From positions 1 to 20,573 of the forward strand of contig JAIESC010000298.1 of assembly GCA_019746355.1 (NCBI GenBank): a DNA stretch of 20,573 nt, written 5' to 3'. This stretch comes from Xanthobacteraceae bacterium (GTDB lineage Bacteria; Pseudomonadota; Alphaproteobacteria; Rhizobiales; Xanthobacteraceae). Every line of letters begins with the position of its first letter. Position 1 is the first letter of the stretch. Made by a program: the position numbers and the translations under genes. This document shows, one piece after another, positions 12,915-19,468 of the stretch. The notes under the pieces were generated by a model. The model was not told the DNA's origin, ran no database searches, and saw only the letters and a list, made by a program, of their open reading frames with translations.

Positions 12915-13298
12915 CTACGCCGGCGCCTCGGGCTCGACGGCGGCCGCCGCCAAGAACAGCATGCCGAGTCTTTTCTGCGGTCCCTTGCCGTTGAGCGAGA
13001 TGTGGCACTCCTCGGCCTGGGTTTCCTCGGCGTCAGCAGTAGCACGGCGTGACCGCTCTCGACGATGCATCCGTCGAGCTGCTCGATGACGGGCGCAAGC
13101 ACTTCGCTGTCGTCCTCATCGCTGGAAAACCCGCAGAAGCGCCAGGATCGCCATCCGACTGTGGAGCGGGATGTCGACGCGGTGGAGCTTCAGGGGATCT
13201 TTGTCGAGACCTGTCACCTCGTCACCGCGTAGCTGACGCCGGATCTTAGGCAGGATTTCGATGAGCTCGGGGATCGGCCGAATCGAACGCTTCGACAT
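12915..13298 (-). pseudogene. Hypothetical gene with two compensating frameshifts
   Basis: The ATG at 13298 has AAAGGAG 8 bases upstream. The first 56 or so residues (MSKRSIRPIPELIEILPKIR, then DPLKLHRVDIPLHSRMAILA) are protein-like but run into a TGA at 13116-13118. The next frame continues naturally as SDEDDSEVLAPVIEQLDGCI and ESGHAVLLL. Then the original frame resumes as EETQAEECHISLNGKGPQKR and GMLFLAAAAVEPEAPA, with a stop at 12915-12917. One extra base near 13120 and one missing base near 13030 restore a protein of about 127 residues. Function not recognised. Alternatively these could be two overlapping small genes. Confidence 0.5.
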
Positions 13299-13354
13299 CA
13301 GGCGGACTCCTTTGAGGTTTGGTGTGGATCAGTGAACGTGGTGTCGCTTCAGAG

Positions 13355-13669
13355 CTATCTATTGAAGTTCACCAATTCAGCCGGACCGTCGCGGTCGACC
13401 GCCATCAGGAAGTGGTGCGTGAAGTTGTGCTCGCCGAACTCGTATTCGTCCCAGTAGGCCTTGGCATCGGCGGGTTGCTTACTAAGCCATTCGATCAGTG
13501 CCGCGACGGTCATCGGCGGATCCGGTACCCAGCCGACGCCGATCCTCCTGTCGGCTGCTAGCCTGACGGTGATCCCTTCGTCGCTGCGGCTCTCGACCGA
13601 GACAATTCCCGGCATGAAATCGAGATTGGCACTCAGCAGCCACCTGTGGAGATAGCCGCCAACTAACAT
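13355..13669 (-). CDS. Hypothetical 104-aa protein, probably longer at the N-terminus
   Basis: The ATG at 13669 opens a clear coding frame: beta-rich N-terminal half (GYLHRWLLSANLDFMPGIVS, then EGITVRLAADRRIGVGWVP), a helix TVAALIEWLSKQPADAKAYW, and a final segment HNFTHHFLMAVDRDGPAELV. The same frame is protein-like for about 22 more residues upstream (PFSIAQREARSARLIPPFEV), and an ATG at 13740 with a strong GGGAGGAG site would join it if one base were missing just after that ATG. So the true start may be 13740. Function unknown; it follows the small gene 13742-13920 in a reverse cluster. Confidence 0.6.
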   Translation of the reverse strand: MLVGGYLHRWLLSANLDFMPGIVSVESRSDEGITVRLAADRRIGVGWVPDPPMTVAALIEWLSKQPADAKAYWDEYEFGEHNFTHHFLMAVDRDGPAELVNFNR

Positions 13670-13741
13670 GACCTCGAACGGCGGTATCAGCCTGGCCGAT
13701 CTCGCCTCCCGTTGCGCGATCGAAAACGGAGCCTCGCCATG

Positions 13742-13920
13742 TCACGCTCCTCCCTTGAAAAGCTTGCCGCCCTCCGGCCATCCGGCGCCGATTTGCGCCC
13801 GCGCACCGGTCGGCAAGGCCTGCAGCGATGGTGATCCTTGACGGCGCGCTTGAGAGCGGCGGTGTCGAACACCGGCATCGTCGGCGGCGGGACGACGGAG
13901 AGGGACGTGCTGTCGCTCAT
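13742..13920 (-). pseudogene. Small hypothetical gene, frameshifted near 13835
   Basis: The ATG at 13920 overlaps the previous stop (ATGA). The first part reads MSDSTSLSVVPPPTMPVFDT then AALKRAVKD. The frame then becomes Arg/Cys-rich, while the adjacent frame continues as SPSLQALPTGARAQIGAGWP and EGGKLFKGGA with a TGA at 13742-13744, just before the next gene's ribosome binding region and ATG. A single missing base reconciles them, giving a protein of about 60 residues: a Pro-rich N-terminus and a compact Gly-rich domain. Not recognised. Confidence 0.5.
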
Positions 13921-14416
13921 CGCGGTCCCCTTACCTTGGGGCCGCCGCCGGCGGACCGACTCTCGCGATCGGTGGTCTGCGCGATACGACGGCGCTCGGT
14001 GTAGATGCGCCATTCCCTGTTGATCGCCGCACGTTCCGCGACGTGCCGCCGCCTGAATTCTTCGATGTCCTTTTCGTCGCGCAGAGGCAGGCCGGGAAAC
14101 GGTCGCCACCGAGGTGTTGTGCGAGGCAAACCGATCCGGCGAGAACGCAGGCGGCTAACTCAGTCTCATCCAGCTTGGACAACCACAGGCGCGTGACGCG
14201 CGCGCGGCGCTCTGGTTCGACCCAATGCCAACCACGCTCGGACCTTTCGATGACCCATTTCGCGATGCCCAATGCTTCGCGACGGTTTGCGGCGGCCACC
14301 TCGGCGGGGTCTGGACGCGACTTGAGGGATTCAATCCACTCGCGCGAGGTCAACGTCGGCGCCGGCGCCGGCGGAAAGAAATAGGCGATGACTGAGCGGA
14401 CGACTGTGGCTATCAC
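13917..14416 (-). pseudogene. Hypothetical gene, frameshifted near 14097
   Basis: Starts at a GTG (14416) overlapping the phosphoesterase stop (GTGA). The N-terminus IATVVRSVIAYFFPPAPAP is a short hydrophobic, possibly membrane-anchoring segment; helices follow (ANRREALGIAKWVIERSERG, then RARVTRLWLSKLDETELAAC). After HLGGDRFP the frame degenerates, while the next frame continues as GLPLRDEKDIEEFRRRHVAE, then a charged helix, ending ATGA-coupled to the gene at 13920. One base missing in the run near 14097 explains it. The restored product would be about 166 residues, a membrane-anchored helical protein. Function unknown. Confidence 0.55.
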
Positions 14417-14973
14417 GGCGTCATCCCTCCGTTGTTATCCGGCTTCACGTCGCCTTCGCTCTCCGGCGGCGGCTGCGTCACGAGCCGCTGCCGGATCTCC
14501 GCGAGGGTGACCGGCGTGTACCCCCAGCAGTCGACTCCGATGTCCGTCGACAATGAGGTGCCCGGCAACCTTCCGTGACTGTGACCGAATAGATTGATGG
14601 CGCCGCGGCGCTGGCCGTTCCAAACGCGCAGCGCATAGTGACACAACACCAGCCTCTGTCCCTCGACGACGATCTCGGTCAGGGGGCTGATCGACTTCCA
14701 GCCGAGCGCCAAGGTGTCTTCGTGGTCGTGATTGCCGGGGATCAGATGTTTGGTGCCGTTCAGACGGCTGAACATCCACTTGAGCTTCGACGACTTGATT
14801 CGGTGTGCGAAGTCGCCAAGGTGGTACACGACGTCGTCGGGCCGGACGACGGCGTTCCAGCCGTCGATCAGGGCCTCGTTCATGGCGTCGACATCAGGCC
14901 ACGGCCGATTGCAGAACCGGAGGATGCCGACGTGGTCTAAGTGATGGTCAGCGGTGAAAAACGTGCGCGACAT
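14413..14973 (-). CDS. Calcineurin-like metallophosphoesterase
   Basis: An intact 186-residue phosphoesterase. The ATG at 14973 shares a base with the upstream stop (TGATG). The metal-binding and catalytic motifs are in order: TADHHLDH (7-14), HLGDF (51-55), IPGNHDHED (78-86), CHYALRVWNG (from 111) and FGHSHGRL (129-136). ADHH plus RFCNRPW near residue 20 is characteristic of a small subgroup often found on phages and plasmids. Expected chemistry is two-metal phosphodiester or phosphomonoester hydrolysis in the cytoplasm; the substrate is unknown. The damaged phosphoesterase at 4983-5539 has different motif spacing, so the two are not recent duplicates. Confidence 0.88.
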   Translation of the reverse strand: MSRTFFTADHHLDHVGILRFCNRPWPDVDAMNEALIDGWNAVVRPDDVVYHLGDFAHRIKSSKLKWMFSRLNGTKHLIPGNHDHEDTLALGWKSISPLTEIVVEGQRLVLCHYALRVWNGQRRGAINLFGHSHGRLPGTSLSTDIGVDCWGYTPVTLAEIRQRLVTQPPPESEGDVKPDNNGGMTP

Positions 14974-15302
14974 CAGGAGGCCCCCTTCATCATGTCGTCC
15001 GACGGCAAGCCGTCCTCGCCGATGAGGCCATAGCGGCGCGCGCTCACCCGGAACTGGCGTGGCAACAGACCCACGAAGTCCGCCTGCTTGTAACGGCTGT
15101 TCGGACACCGGCGGATCGCTTCAACGAAGCCGGCACGCCGCATGTCGCGGCGGTACGGAAGCCGGATGCCATGCTTGAACAATTCGGCCCACAGCACCGG
15201 GTAGCTGACGCCGAACTTACTGGCGGCCTCCCCCACGTCACGGTGCTTGGCGATCGCTGTTTTGATGCGCCGGATCGGCGGGACGGCATTGTTGACGTTC
15301 AC
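14973..15302 (-). CDS. Small HTH-like protein (109 aa)
   Basis: Begins at a GTG (15302) with GGAGA about 9 bases upstream and ends coupled to the phosphoesterase gene (TGATG). Residues 14-45 (KTAIAKHRDVGEAASKFGVS then YPVLWAELFKHGI) look like a helix-turn-helix in which a resolvase/MarR-style recognition helix follows GVS. The C-terminal half has a conserved-looking basic segment (YRRDMRRAGFVEAIRRCPNS). It is probably a DNA-binding accessory protein co-expressed with the phosphoesterase. No signal or membrane segment. Confidence 0.65.
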   Translation of the reverse strand: MNVNNAVPPIRRIKTAIAKHRDVGEAASKFGVSYPVLWAELFKHGIRLPYRRDMRRAGFVEAIRRCPNSRYKQADFVGLLPRQFRVSARRYGLIGEDGLPSDDMMKGAS

Positions 15303-15326
15303 GACTTCGATTCTCCGATGGTTATC

Positions 15327-15923
15327 TCAGGCTCGTGTGCAGAGCCGCTGCAGACGAGGATCTTCATCCGGGCTCGAGTGCCGATGACGCGAGCACAGGC
15401 GGTTTTCAGGCCCGGTCGAGAAGAACTGCTTGTCGCAGGTCATGCAGCCGCGGAAACGGCCGGTCCGGCGGACGCTCGCGAGTTCTTCGAGCGTCAACGT
15501 CTCGCGGCCGGGCAGGCTGAAGCGATGAGCCGCCGACTGAATCGCGGTCATCGTCCGGCCAAGACGCGCGGCGATTTCCCGCATCGGCAGCATCGGCCTC
15601 TGCAGCCACAGCTTTCCGAGCTGGATGCGCGCGGTGTCGGCGGACTTGCGAGGATCGCGCCACTCCTGCTCGGCGGCCGCCGCGGCGGCGCGTTTGTCTT
15701 CGAGCTTCTTGACCGCCTCGCGGTGGTCGTCGAGCGCGCGCTGATAGCGTTCTTCGATCGAGGTTGCGATCTTGTCCGGATCCTTCAGGTTCGCCGCCGG
15801 CTTGATCGCCGCCTTGTCCGGTGGAGGCGGCAGTTCGTCCGTGACGACGTGCCTGGCGTCGATGGCGGCACGGAGATCGCCGCTCGCGGACTGAATCGTC
15901 TTTACTTCGATATACGCAAACAT
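15327..15923 (-). CDS. HTH plus zinc-finger protein, GcrA-like layout
   Basis: The ATG at 15923 has AGGAG 7 bases upstream. The 198-residue product opens with a strand and helix (MFAYIEVKTI), has a long charged coiled-coil-like region (50-95), then an HTH/Myb-like segment LPMREIAARLGRTMTAIQSA (112-131) that resembles the DNA-binding helix of alphaproteobacterial GcrA-type regulators. The C-terminus has a probable zinc site, C160-x2-C163-x13-C177-x2-H180, of the 'CMTC..FFS.GP.NRLC' type common in small alphaproteobacterial ORFs. It leads the reverse cluster and is divergent from the 16087 gene across 163 bases. Probably a transcriptional regulator of the element; the GcrA relation is a resemblance only. 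Confidence 0.7.
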   Translation of the reverse strand: MFAYIEVKTIQSASGDLRAAIDARHVVTDELPPPPDKAAIKPAANLKDPDKIATSIEERYQRALDDHREAVKKLEDKRAAAAAAEQEWRDPRKSADTARIQLGKLWLQRPMLPMREIAARLGRTMTAIQSAAHRFSLPGRETLTLEELASVRRTGRFRGCMTCDKQFFSTGPENRLCSRHRHSSPDEDPRLQRLCTRA

Positions 15924-16032
15924 CTGGAACTCCTGATGCGGAAAACCTGCGGTGTTTTCGTCGGCGTTAACCGCACATACACCATGGTTTTGGCCTTTAC
16001 TAGTATCGACAAAACAAAGAATGACATAGTCC

Positions 16033-16057
16033 ATCCAATGATGGCACTACGCACCGC
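16033..16057 (+). repeat. Copy 1 of a 25-bp dispersed repeat
   Basis: ATCCAATGATGGCAC, then TAC, then GCACCGC. Near-identical copies occur at 18481-18505 and 18521-18545. This copy lies in the divergent intergenic region, ending 29 bases before the ATG at 16087, where an operator would be expected. Confidence 0.6.
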
Positions 16058-16086
16058 GTGCGAAACAGCGATCGGAGGCCCGTAAA

Positions 16087-16389
16087 ATGGACGCTCACAC
16101 GAATTTTGACCCGAACGGTTTTTCGAAGTCGGCGGCTGCGAATATTTTTGGCGTAGGCCTCGCGCTGACCTCCGCGATGCGGTCCGCCGTCGCCAACGCG
16201 CAGGCGCTTGCGGACATCGACGCGACCGAGCGCACGGTCGATGAATGGCATGCGACCGTGCAGGCGCTGGTCAAAGTGCTTGTCGCCACGCAACGTCAGA
16301 ACGGCGAGCTTGCGCGCGTCCTCACGGCGATGACGGCAAAAAACCGAGAACTGGAGCTTGAGGTTCAGGCGCTTCAGGCCGCGATCTGA
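16087..16389 (+). CDS. Hypothetical 100-aa coiled-coil protein
   Basis: The ATG at 16087 is preceded by GGAGG with eight intervening bases. The product is 100 residues: an N-terminal polar segment (DAHTNFDPNGFSKSAAANIF), a hydrophobic helix (GVGLALTSAMRSAVANAQAL) and a heptad-like C-terminal coiled coil (LARVLTAMTAKNRELELEVQ). It is divergent from the zinc-finger gene and its last 68 bases overlap, tail to tail, the reverse gene 16322-16879. It may be an oligomerising or membrane-associated accessory protein. Not recognised. Confidence 0.65.
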   Translation: MDAHTNFDPNGFSKSAAANIFGVGLALTSAMRSAVANAQALADIDATERTVDEWHATVQALVKVLVATQRQNGELARVLTAMTAKNRELELEVQALQAAI

Positions 16390-16879
16390 CTACGGTCCGG
16401 TCCGGACGCACGCCGTCCGGATGGACGGACCGGACGACCGGACGGACGCCCTCGATTGGCGTTGAGCCGTCCAGATGGGCGGAAATGCCAGCGATTCTGG
16501 CCTTCAGCAGCACGCGCGCTTCGACCGTCGTCATCTGCAACGTCCAGGTCCGCAGCGCCGCAGGCAGCGCATTCGAGATGCGTTCGGCCTGCGCGTAGCG
16601 GTCAGCCGTGGTCGCCGACGCCCACTGCATGACCTGGACGGCATAGCGATCCGCCGCCGACGGTCCGGACGGCGCCGGATGGACGGCTTCGAGTTCGTCC
16701 GCCTCCGCAATCGCGTCGCGGATCTGTCCGGCGACGTCCGGAGGCGGCAGCAGCGCGCTGCGGCCAGGCCCAGGACCGAACAGCCGCAGCGGCCAGATGA
16801 CAAACGACCAGGCCCAGTCGATCCCCGTCATAAACGCGTTCTTCAGGCCCGCCAGGGCCGCCAGCAATGCTCGCAGCAT
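16322..16879 (-). CDS. Hypothetical 185-aa protein with N-terminal hydrophobic segment
   Basis: A strong GGAGGAC site precedes the ATG at 16879. Residues 1-36 (MLRALLAALAGLKNAFMTGI, then DWAWSFVIWPLRLFG) are hydrophobic and aromatic, suggesting a membrane anchor or monotopic helix. A helical central domain follows (residues 48-130), and the last 45 residues are Val/Arg/Pro/Ser-rich, encoded by a GTCCGGAC-type repetitive stretch. It is divergent from the 17001 operon across 121 bases and overlaps the forward 16087 gene at its 3' end. The repetitive C-terminus may be variable. Function unknown. Confidence 0.65.
   Translation of the reverse strand: MLRALLAALAGLKNAFMTGIDWAWSFVIWPLRLFGPGPGRSALLPPPDVAGQIRDAIAEADELEAVHPAPSGPSAADRYAVQVMQWASATTADRYAQAERISNALPAALRTWTLQMTTVEARVLLKARIAGISAHLDGSTPIEGVRPVVRSVHPDGVRPDRTVVRSRPEAPEPQAPVLGFLPSSP
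16389..16450. repeat. GTCCGG-rich repetitive stretch
   Basis: Between about 16391 and 16450 the words GGTCCGG, CCGTCCGG, GGACGGACCGG and CCGGACGG recur in both orientations and can form alternative hairpins. The stretch encodes the Arg/Val-rich tail of the reverse 16322-16879 protein and lies just after the stop of the forward 16087 gene, so it may also act as a bidirectional transcript end. Confidence 0.45.
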
Positions 16880-16945
16880 CGGTGTCCTCCATCAGCGATG
16901 CGGTAGGGAAGCATGCGGTCCGGCAAGAGCCAAAAGCCGGATGGC

Positions 16946-16974
16946 TTGACACTTTACGGGCACCGTAAAATAGT
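16946..16974 (+). promoter_or_regulatory. Promoter with a palindromic operator in its spacer
   Basis: TTGACA (16946-16951, perfect -35), a 17-bp spacer and AATAGT (16969-16974, 4 of 6 matches to TATAAT) lie 27 bases before the ATG at 17001. The spacer contains the perfect 7-3-7 palindrome TTTACGG-GCA-CCGTAAA (16953-16969). A repressor bound there would block RNA polymerase directly. The operon encodes two HTH proteins that could be that repressor. Confidence 0.75.
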
Positions 16975-17000
16975 GGGCACCGAACATGGAGAGATGTCCG

Positions 17001-17465
17001 ATGGCGAAGATGCTCGGGGAAGCAACACGAAACCGGATCCAGGCGGTGCTGGCGGCATGCAGACTGCAGGATCTCCTGTATGACGTCTATTGCAACCCGC
17101 ACAGCCGCCGCCGCGACATCGGATTGAGGATCGAGCACTTCCGGTCGGCCTCCTCAAAGGCGGACGACCTGAGACGCACGCTGTCGATCATGGCTGGTAC
17201 GCCGACCGCGCACTTCGAGGCGCTAGTGCATGCGATCGAAGCGATCGAGCTCCGCGACTGGCCTGACGTGCACACGGCGAATGCATGCTTCCGGCATCTC
17301 CGAGAGATCCGCGACGCGATGTGGCCGGACTACAAGTTCACCGGACCGTTGAGTTCGATCAGCGGCTTTCAGAAACTTCCCGCTTTCAAACAGGCGTTCG
17401 ACAGCCTCAGCGCCTCGCCGCCGATCGCGCCGGTGCAGGACGCCGCCATGAAGGAGTCGGCATGA
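17001..17465 (+). CDS. Hypothetical 154-aa protein, first gene of an HTH operon
   Basis: The ATG at 17001 has GGAGA eight bases upstream; the ATG at 16986 is less well placed. The product is 154 residues, helical, with an aromatic segment (LQDLLYDVYCNPHSRRRDIG), a helix pair around HFEALVHAIEAIELRDW and a Trp/Tyr-containing later part (EIRDAMWPDYKFTGPLSS). Not recognised. It directly follows a strong promoter with an embedded operator and is ATGA-coupled to an HTH gene, so its expression should be tightly repressed until induction. Confidence 0.7.
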   Translation: MAKMLGEATRNRIQAVLAACRLQDLLYDVYCNPHSRRRDIGLRIEHFRSASSKADDLRRTLSIMAGTPTAHFEALVHAIEAIELRDWPDVHTANACFRHLREIRDAMWPDYKFTGPLSSISGFQKLPAFKQAFDSLSASPPIAPVQDAAMKESA

Positions 17466-17818
17466 AGAAACCGAAAAAGCGGACGCCCGAGAACAGCGCG
17501 GACGTCCGCCGAAGAGAGCTGATGCAGTCAGCCGACCCGCGCGAGCGGCTTGAGGGGTACGGCCTCGGGCTATTTGGCCCTTCTTGGAAGGCGCCGATGG
17601 GGCGGCACCTCGGCGTGAGCCGGCAGACTATCAACAACTGGATGTCTCAGGCGACGTCGATGCCTCACGACATCGACGCGCAGGTGGCCGAGCTGAGCCC
17701 GCGCGTTCGCAACGAATATGTTGAGTTCACGGGCGGTGCCGTCGCCAAAATGGACGAGGTCACAGCTTTCGCCACGGCCGCCGCCAAGAAACTCGCCAAA
17801 CAGCACGGGGGAGAGTGA
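17462..17818 (+). CDS. HTH DNA-binding protein (118 aa)
   Basis: The ATG at 17462 overlaps the previous stop (ATGA). The N-terminus is Lys/Arg-rich (MKKPKKRTPENSADVRRREL). A Cro/CI-like HTH follows: YGLGLFGPSWKAPMGRHLGV (about 34-53) then SRQTINNWMSQATSMPHDID, a clear recognition helix, and helical segments to the end. The FGPSWKAP..R..GVS layout is shared with the cassette HTH proteins (LYGPRWQ.P.AR.AGI), so these are members of one family. It is a good candidate for the repressor of the operon's own promoter. Confidence 0.75.
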   Translation: MKKPKKRTPENSADVRRRELMQSADPRERLEGYGLGLFGPSWKAPMGRHLGVSRQTINNWMSQATSMPHDIDAQVAELSPRVRNEYVEFTGGAVAKMDEVTAFATAAAKKLAKQHGGE

Positions 17819-18180
17819 TGCCGCTTTCTACGATGCCAGACGAAATGGCGGAATTTCTCCGTGCCCACGATCTCGCCGGCCGGCGCATCCGCGAAGTCGG
17901 GGAACGCGCCTTCGGGCGCTACTGGGACGACGACCTGCGCAAGGCGCTCGGCCTCAAGTCGACGACGCAGCTCGGGTCGTGGCTGAACGCGAACCGCGCG
18001 CCGCCGGACTATCAGGATCGGCTGATCGCGGCGATCCGAAAGGCGCGCGGTGAGGAGTTCGCGGCCACGCAAGCCGCCGCTCAGGCACGGTACACAGCGT
18101 TGACCGATCTCATGGTCGAGATGGAGACCAACCGGCTGCCGGAGCCTCGACTTCCCTCGGATCCACGCAAGGCGGCGTGA
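17818..18180 (+). CDS. Second HTH-like protein of the operon (120 aa)
   Basis: The ATG at 17818 shares a base with the previous stop (TGATG); GTG 17815 is an in-frame alternative. Residues 20-75 (EVGERAFGRYWDDDLRKALG, then LKSTTQLGSWLNANRAPPDY) resemble the same FGxxW-xx-x(L/A)-xxxLG HTH layout as the upstream gene, followed by an Ala/Gln/Arg helix. Two neighbouring, diverged HTH genes could form a switch or heteromeric repressor; the sequence does not decide. It is the last gene of the operon, followed by about 290 bases without a gene. Confidence 0.7.
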   Translation: MPLSTMPDEMAEFLRAHDLAGRRIREVGERAFGRYWDDDLRKALGLKSTTQLGSWLNANRAPPDYQDRLIAAIRKARGEEFAATQAAAQARYTALTDLMVEMETNRLPEPRLPSDPRKAA

Positions 18181-18467
18181 CGCAAAAAGGCGTCCGGAAA
18201 AATCGGAAACAAACGTTACATTTTGCCTGTGCAACGGGGGGCCGAGTTTTTTTTCCGCCGCCGATGTCGTGACTGGTGACGGCGTCACGCAAGATACAAC
18301 TGTTCCGCAACTACGTTAGTGGCGCCGAATCCGGGCTCCATACAGGCCAGCCACCCTTCGGGCGGGTCATCCTCCACCCCGGGGTGCGCGACCCGGTCAG
18401 GCGGGGCTGGAAATCGGTCTGGCGAAGGTCCGCCGCCGGGTTCCGAAGCGGCAGGCGGCAACACCTT
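18181..18467. other. Gene-free stretch with T8 run, palindrome and repeated segment
   Basis: An 8-base T run (18247-18254) follows a GC-rich GGGGGGCC stretch and may weakly terminate the forward operon, though no convincing stem precedes it. GTGACGGCGTCAC (18276-18288) is a palindrome around one central base. CCCTTCGGGCGGGTC (from 18354) begins a segment that also occurs at 10884-10910 in the same orientation. No gene supported. Confidence 0.45.
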
Positions 18468-18746
18468 TTATACGGCGCCGATCCAATGATGGCACCGTGC
18501 ACCGCTGTCGGGCGGCCAGTTCCCAATGATGGCACCATGCACCGCGGTCACTGGCGGGGAAGGGGTCGCCCACCGCCGCGAGTCCTGCGCTGTCGTGTCG
18601 AACGAAACCGCCATCCTGCGCCAGCCGCAGCGCGGGCACCTGAGCCGCTCGGCCAGCAGCGCGAGCGGGAGGTCCCGGCTGCGGGCGCAGACCAACGTCA
18701 CGAGGTTGAGTTCCAGCCGGAGATCGCAGGCGCGCCTATGTTTCAG
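18468..18746 (-). CDS. Small CPRCG-type protein, start uncertain
   Basis: The frame encodes RRACDLRLELNLVTLVCARS then RDLPLALLAERLRCPRCGWR and MAVSFDT. This resembles a widespread alphaproteobacterial small-protein type in which a Cys-containing N-terminal strand and a C-terminal CxxCG knuckle probably bind one zinc. No good ATG exists: the frame is open upstream inside the membrane-protein gene, and 18746 is only the point just before that gene's stop (GTG at 18701 is another candidate). The C-terminal 40 residues are encoded by two copies of a dispersed DNA repeat, so the natural protein may have ended earlier. Possibly a remnant. Confidence 0.4.
   Translation of the reverse strand: MKHRRACDLRLELNLVTLVCARSRDLPLALLAERLRCPRCGWRRMAVSFDTTAQDSRRWATPSPPVTAVHGAIIGNWPPDSGARCHHWIGAV
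18481..18545 (+). repeat. Copies 2 and 3 of a 25-bp dispersed repeat
   Basis: ATCCAATGATGGCAC-CGT-GCACCGC (18481-18505) and TCCCAATGATGGCAC-CAT-GCACCGC (18521-18545) are 40 bp apart, head to tail. A third copy lies at 16033-16057. Each differs mainly in the three central bases, as expected for conserved binding half-sites with a free centre. Confidence 0.65.
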
Positions 18747-19468
18747 GCCCTCCCGGTGGCGGCGATCATGTCCTCCACGATGTCGGTCTCGCGCTCGCCC
18801 TCGACGAAGCTCCAGCCGGCCAGCAACTCCCACAGGAACCGCGACAGCGGCTTCACCTCGTCGTAGCCGGTGCCGGCGTCGCGCTGCGCGTGGATGGCGG
18901 CTGTCAGCCGCTTGAAGAAGTCCGACGTCTTCTCGTCCGGCATGTCGACGGTGGTCATGACCAGTTCGAGGTCGCCGCGGAAGATCTCAATCGTCGTCTG
19001 CAGTTCGCGCAGTTGGTGGTCCTCAAGATTGTTGAGGAAACGGTGCCAGCGGTCCTGGTTGTCGCCGACGTCCTGCCGGAAGTACTCGCGGAATTTCTTG
19101 TGGTCCACGAGCTCGTCAATCAGGTCGACGTCGTACGCGCCGTCCGCCGTGCCGACGACCGTCGAGATCAGATCGCGCTTGAAGGCGGCGTAGCGCCTCG
19201 CCAGGCTCTGCTTGGCGCGCCGGCGCCGGTCCGCCTCCGGATGGCGCACCAGCAGCATGTAGAAAATCAGACTGGTAAGACCGCCACTGCCCAGGTCGTA
19301 GGCGATCTTGTTCCATCCCTCGGCGTTGGCAATGTTTGGACACACGGGCACCGCCGCGCAGAACGACTTACGCATGAAGTCGCGTTCGTGCGTCAGAAGT
19401 ACCGCGGCCAGGCTGACGACGCCGAGCAGCACCAGCGTGGCATCGAGCCACTGGATCTTGATCTTCAT
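18743..19468 (-). CDS. Two-TM membrane protein with cytoplasmic helical domain (241 aa)
   Basis: The ATG at 19468 (MKIKIQWLDATLVLLG) is preferred over 19498 because the hydrophobic segment then begins at once. TM1 spans about residues 8-27 and TM2 about 64-82 (GGLTSLIFYMLLV), separated by a Cys-containing, probably periplasmic loop (CAAVPVCPN). The remaining 155 residues are charged and helical, with segments such as ELVDHKKFREYFRQDVGDNQ and LNNLEDHQLRELQTTIEIF. There is no known catalytic motif. Two TMs plus a large cytoplasmic domain is a layout found in some phage-defence effectors and sensors, but I have no specific evidence for defence. It stands alone between gene-poor stretches. Confidence 0.75.
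   Translation of the reverse strand: MKIKIQWLDATLVLLGVVSLAAVLLTHERDFMRKSFCAAVPVCPNIANAEGWNKIAYDLGSGGLTSLIFYMLLVRHPEADRRRRAKQSLARRYAAFKRDLISTVVGTADGAYDVDLIDELVDHKKFREYFRQDVGDNQDRWHRFLNNLEDHQLRELQTTIEIFRGDLELVMTTVDMPDEKTSDFFKRLTAAIHAQRDAGTGYDEVKPLSRFLWELLAGWSFVEGERETDIVEDMIAATGRA

Noticed and set aside
15171..16085. A 304-codon forward ORF
   Set aside because: It overlaps two reverse genes that have ribosome binding sites, an HTH and a zinc motif; the forward frame shows none.
18247..18254. T8 run as a strong intrinsic terminator
   Set aside because: No convincing GC-rich stem-loop directly precedes it; only GGGGGGCC with weak pairing. Mentioned only within the gene-free stretch.
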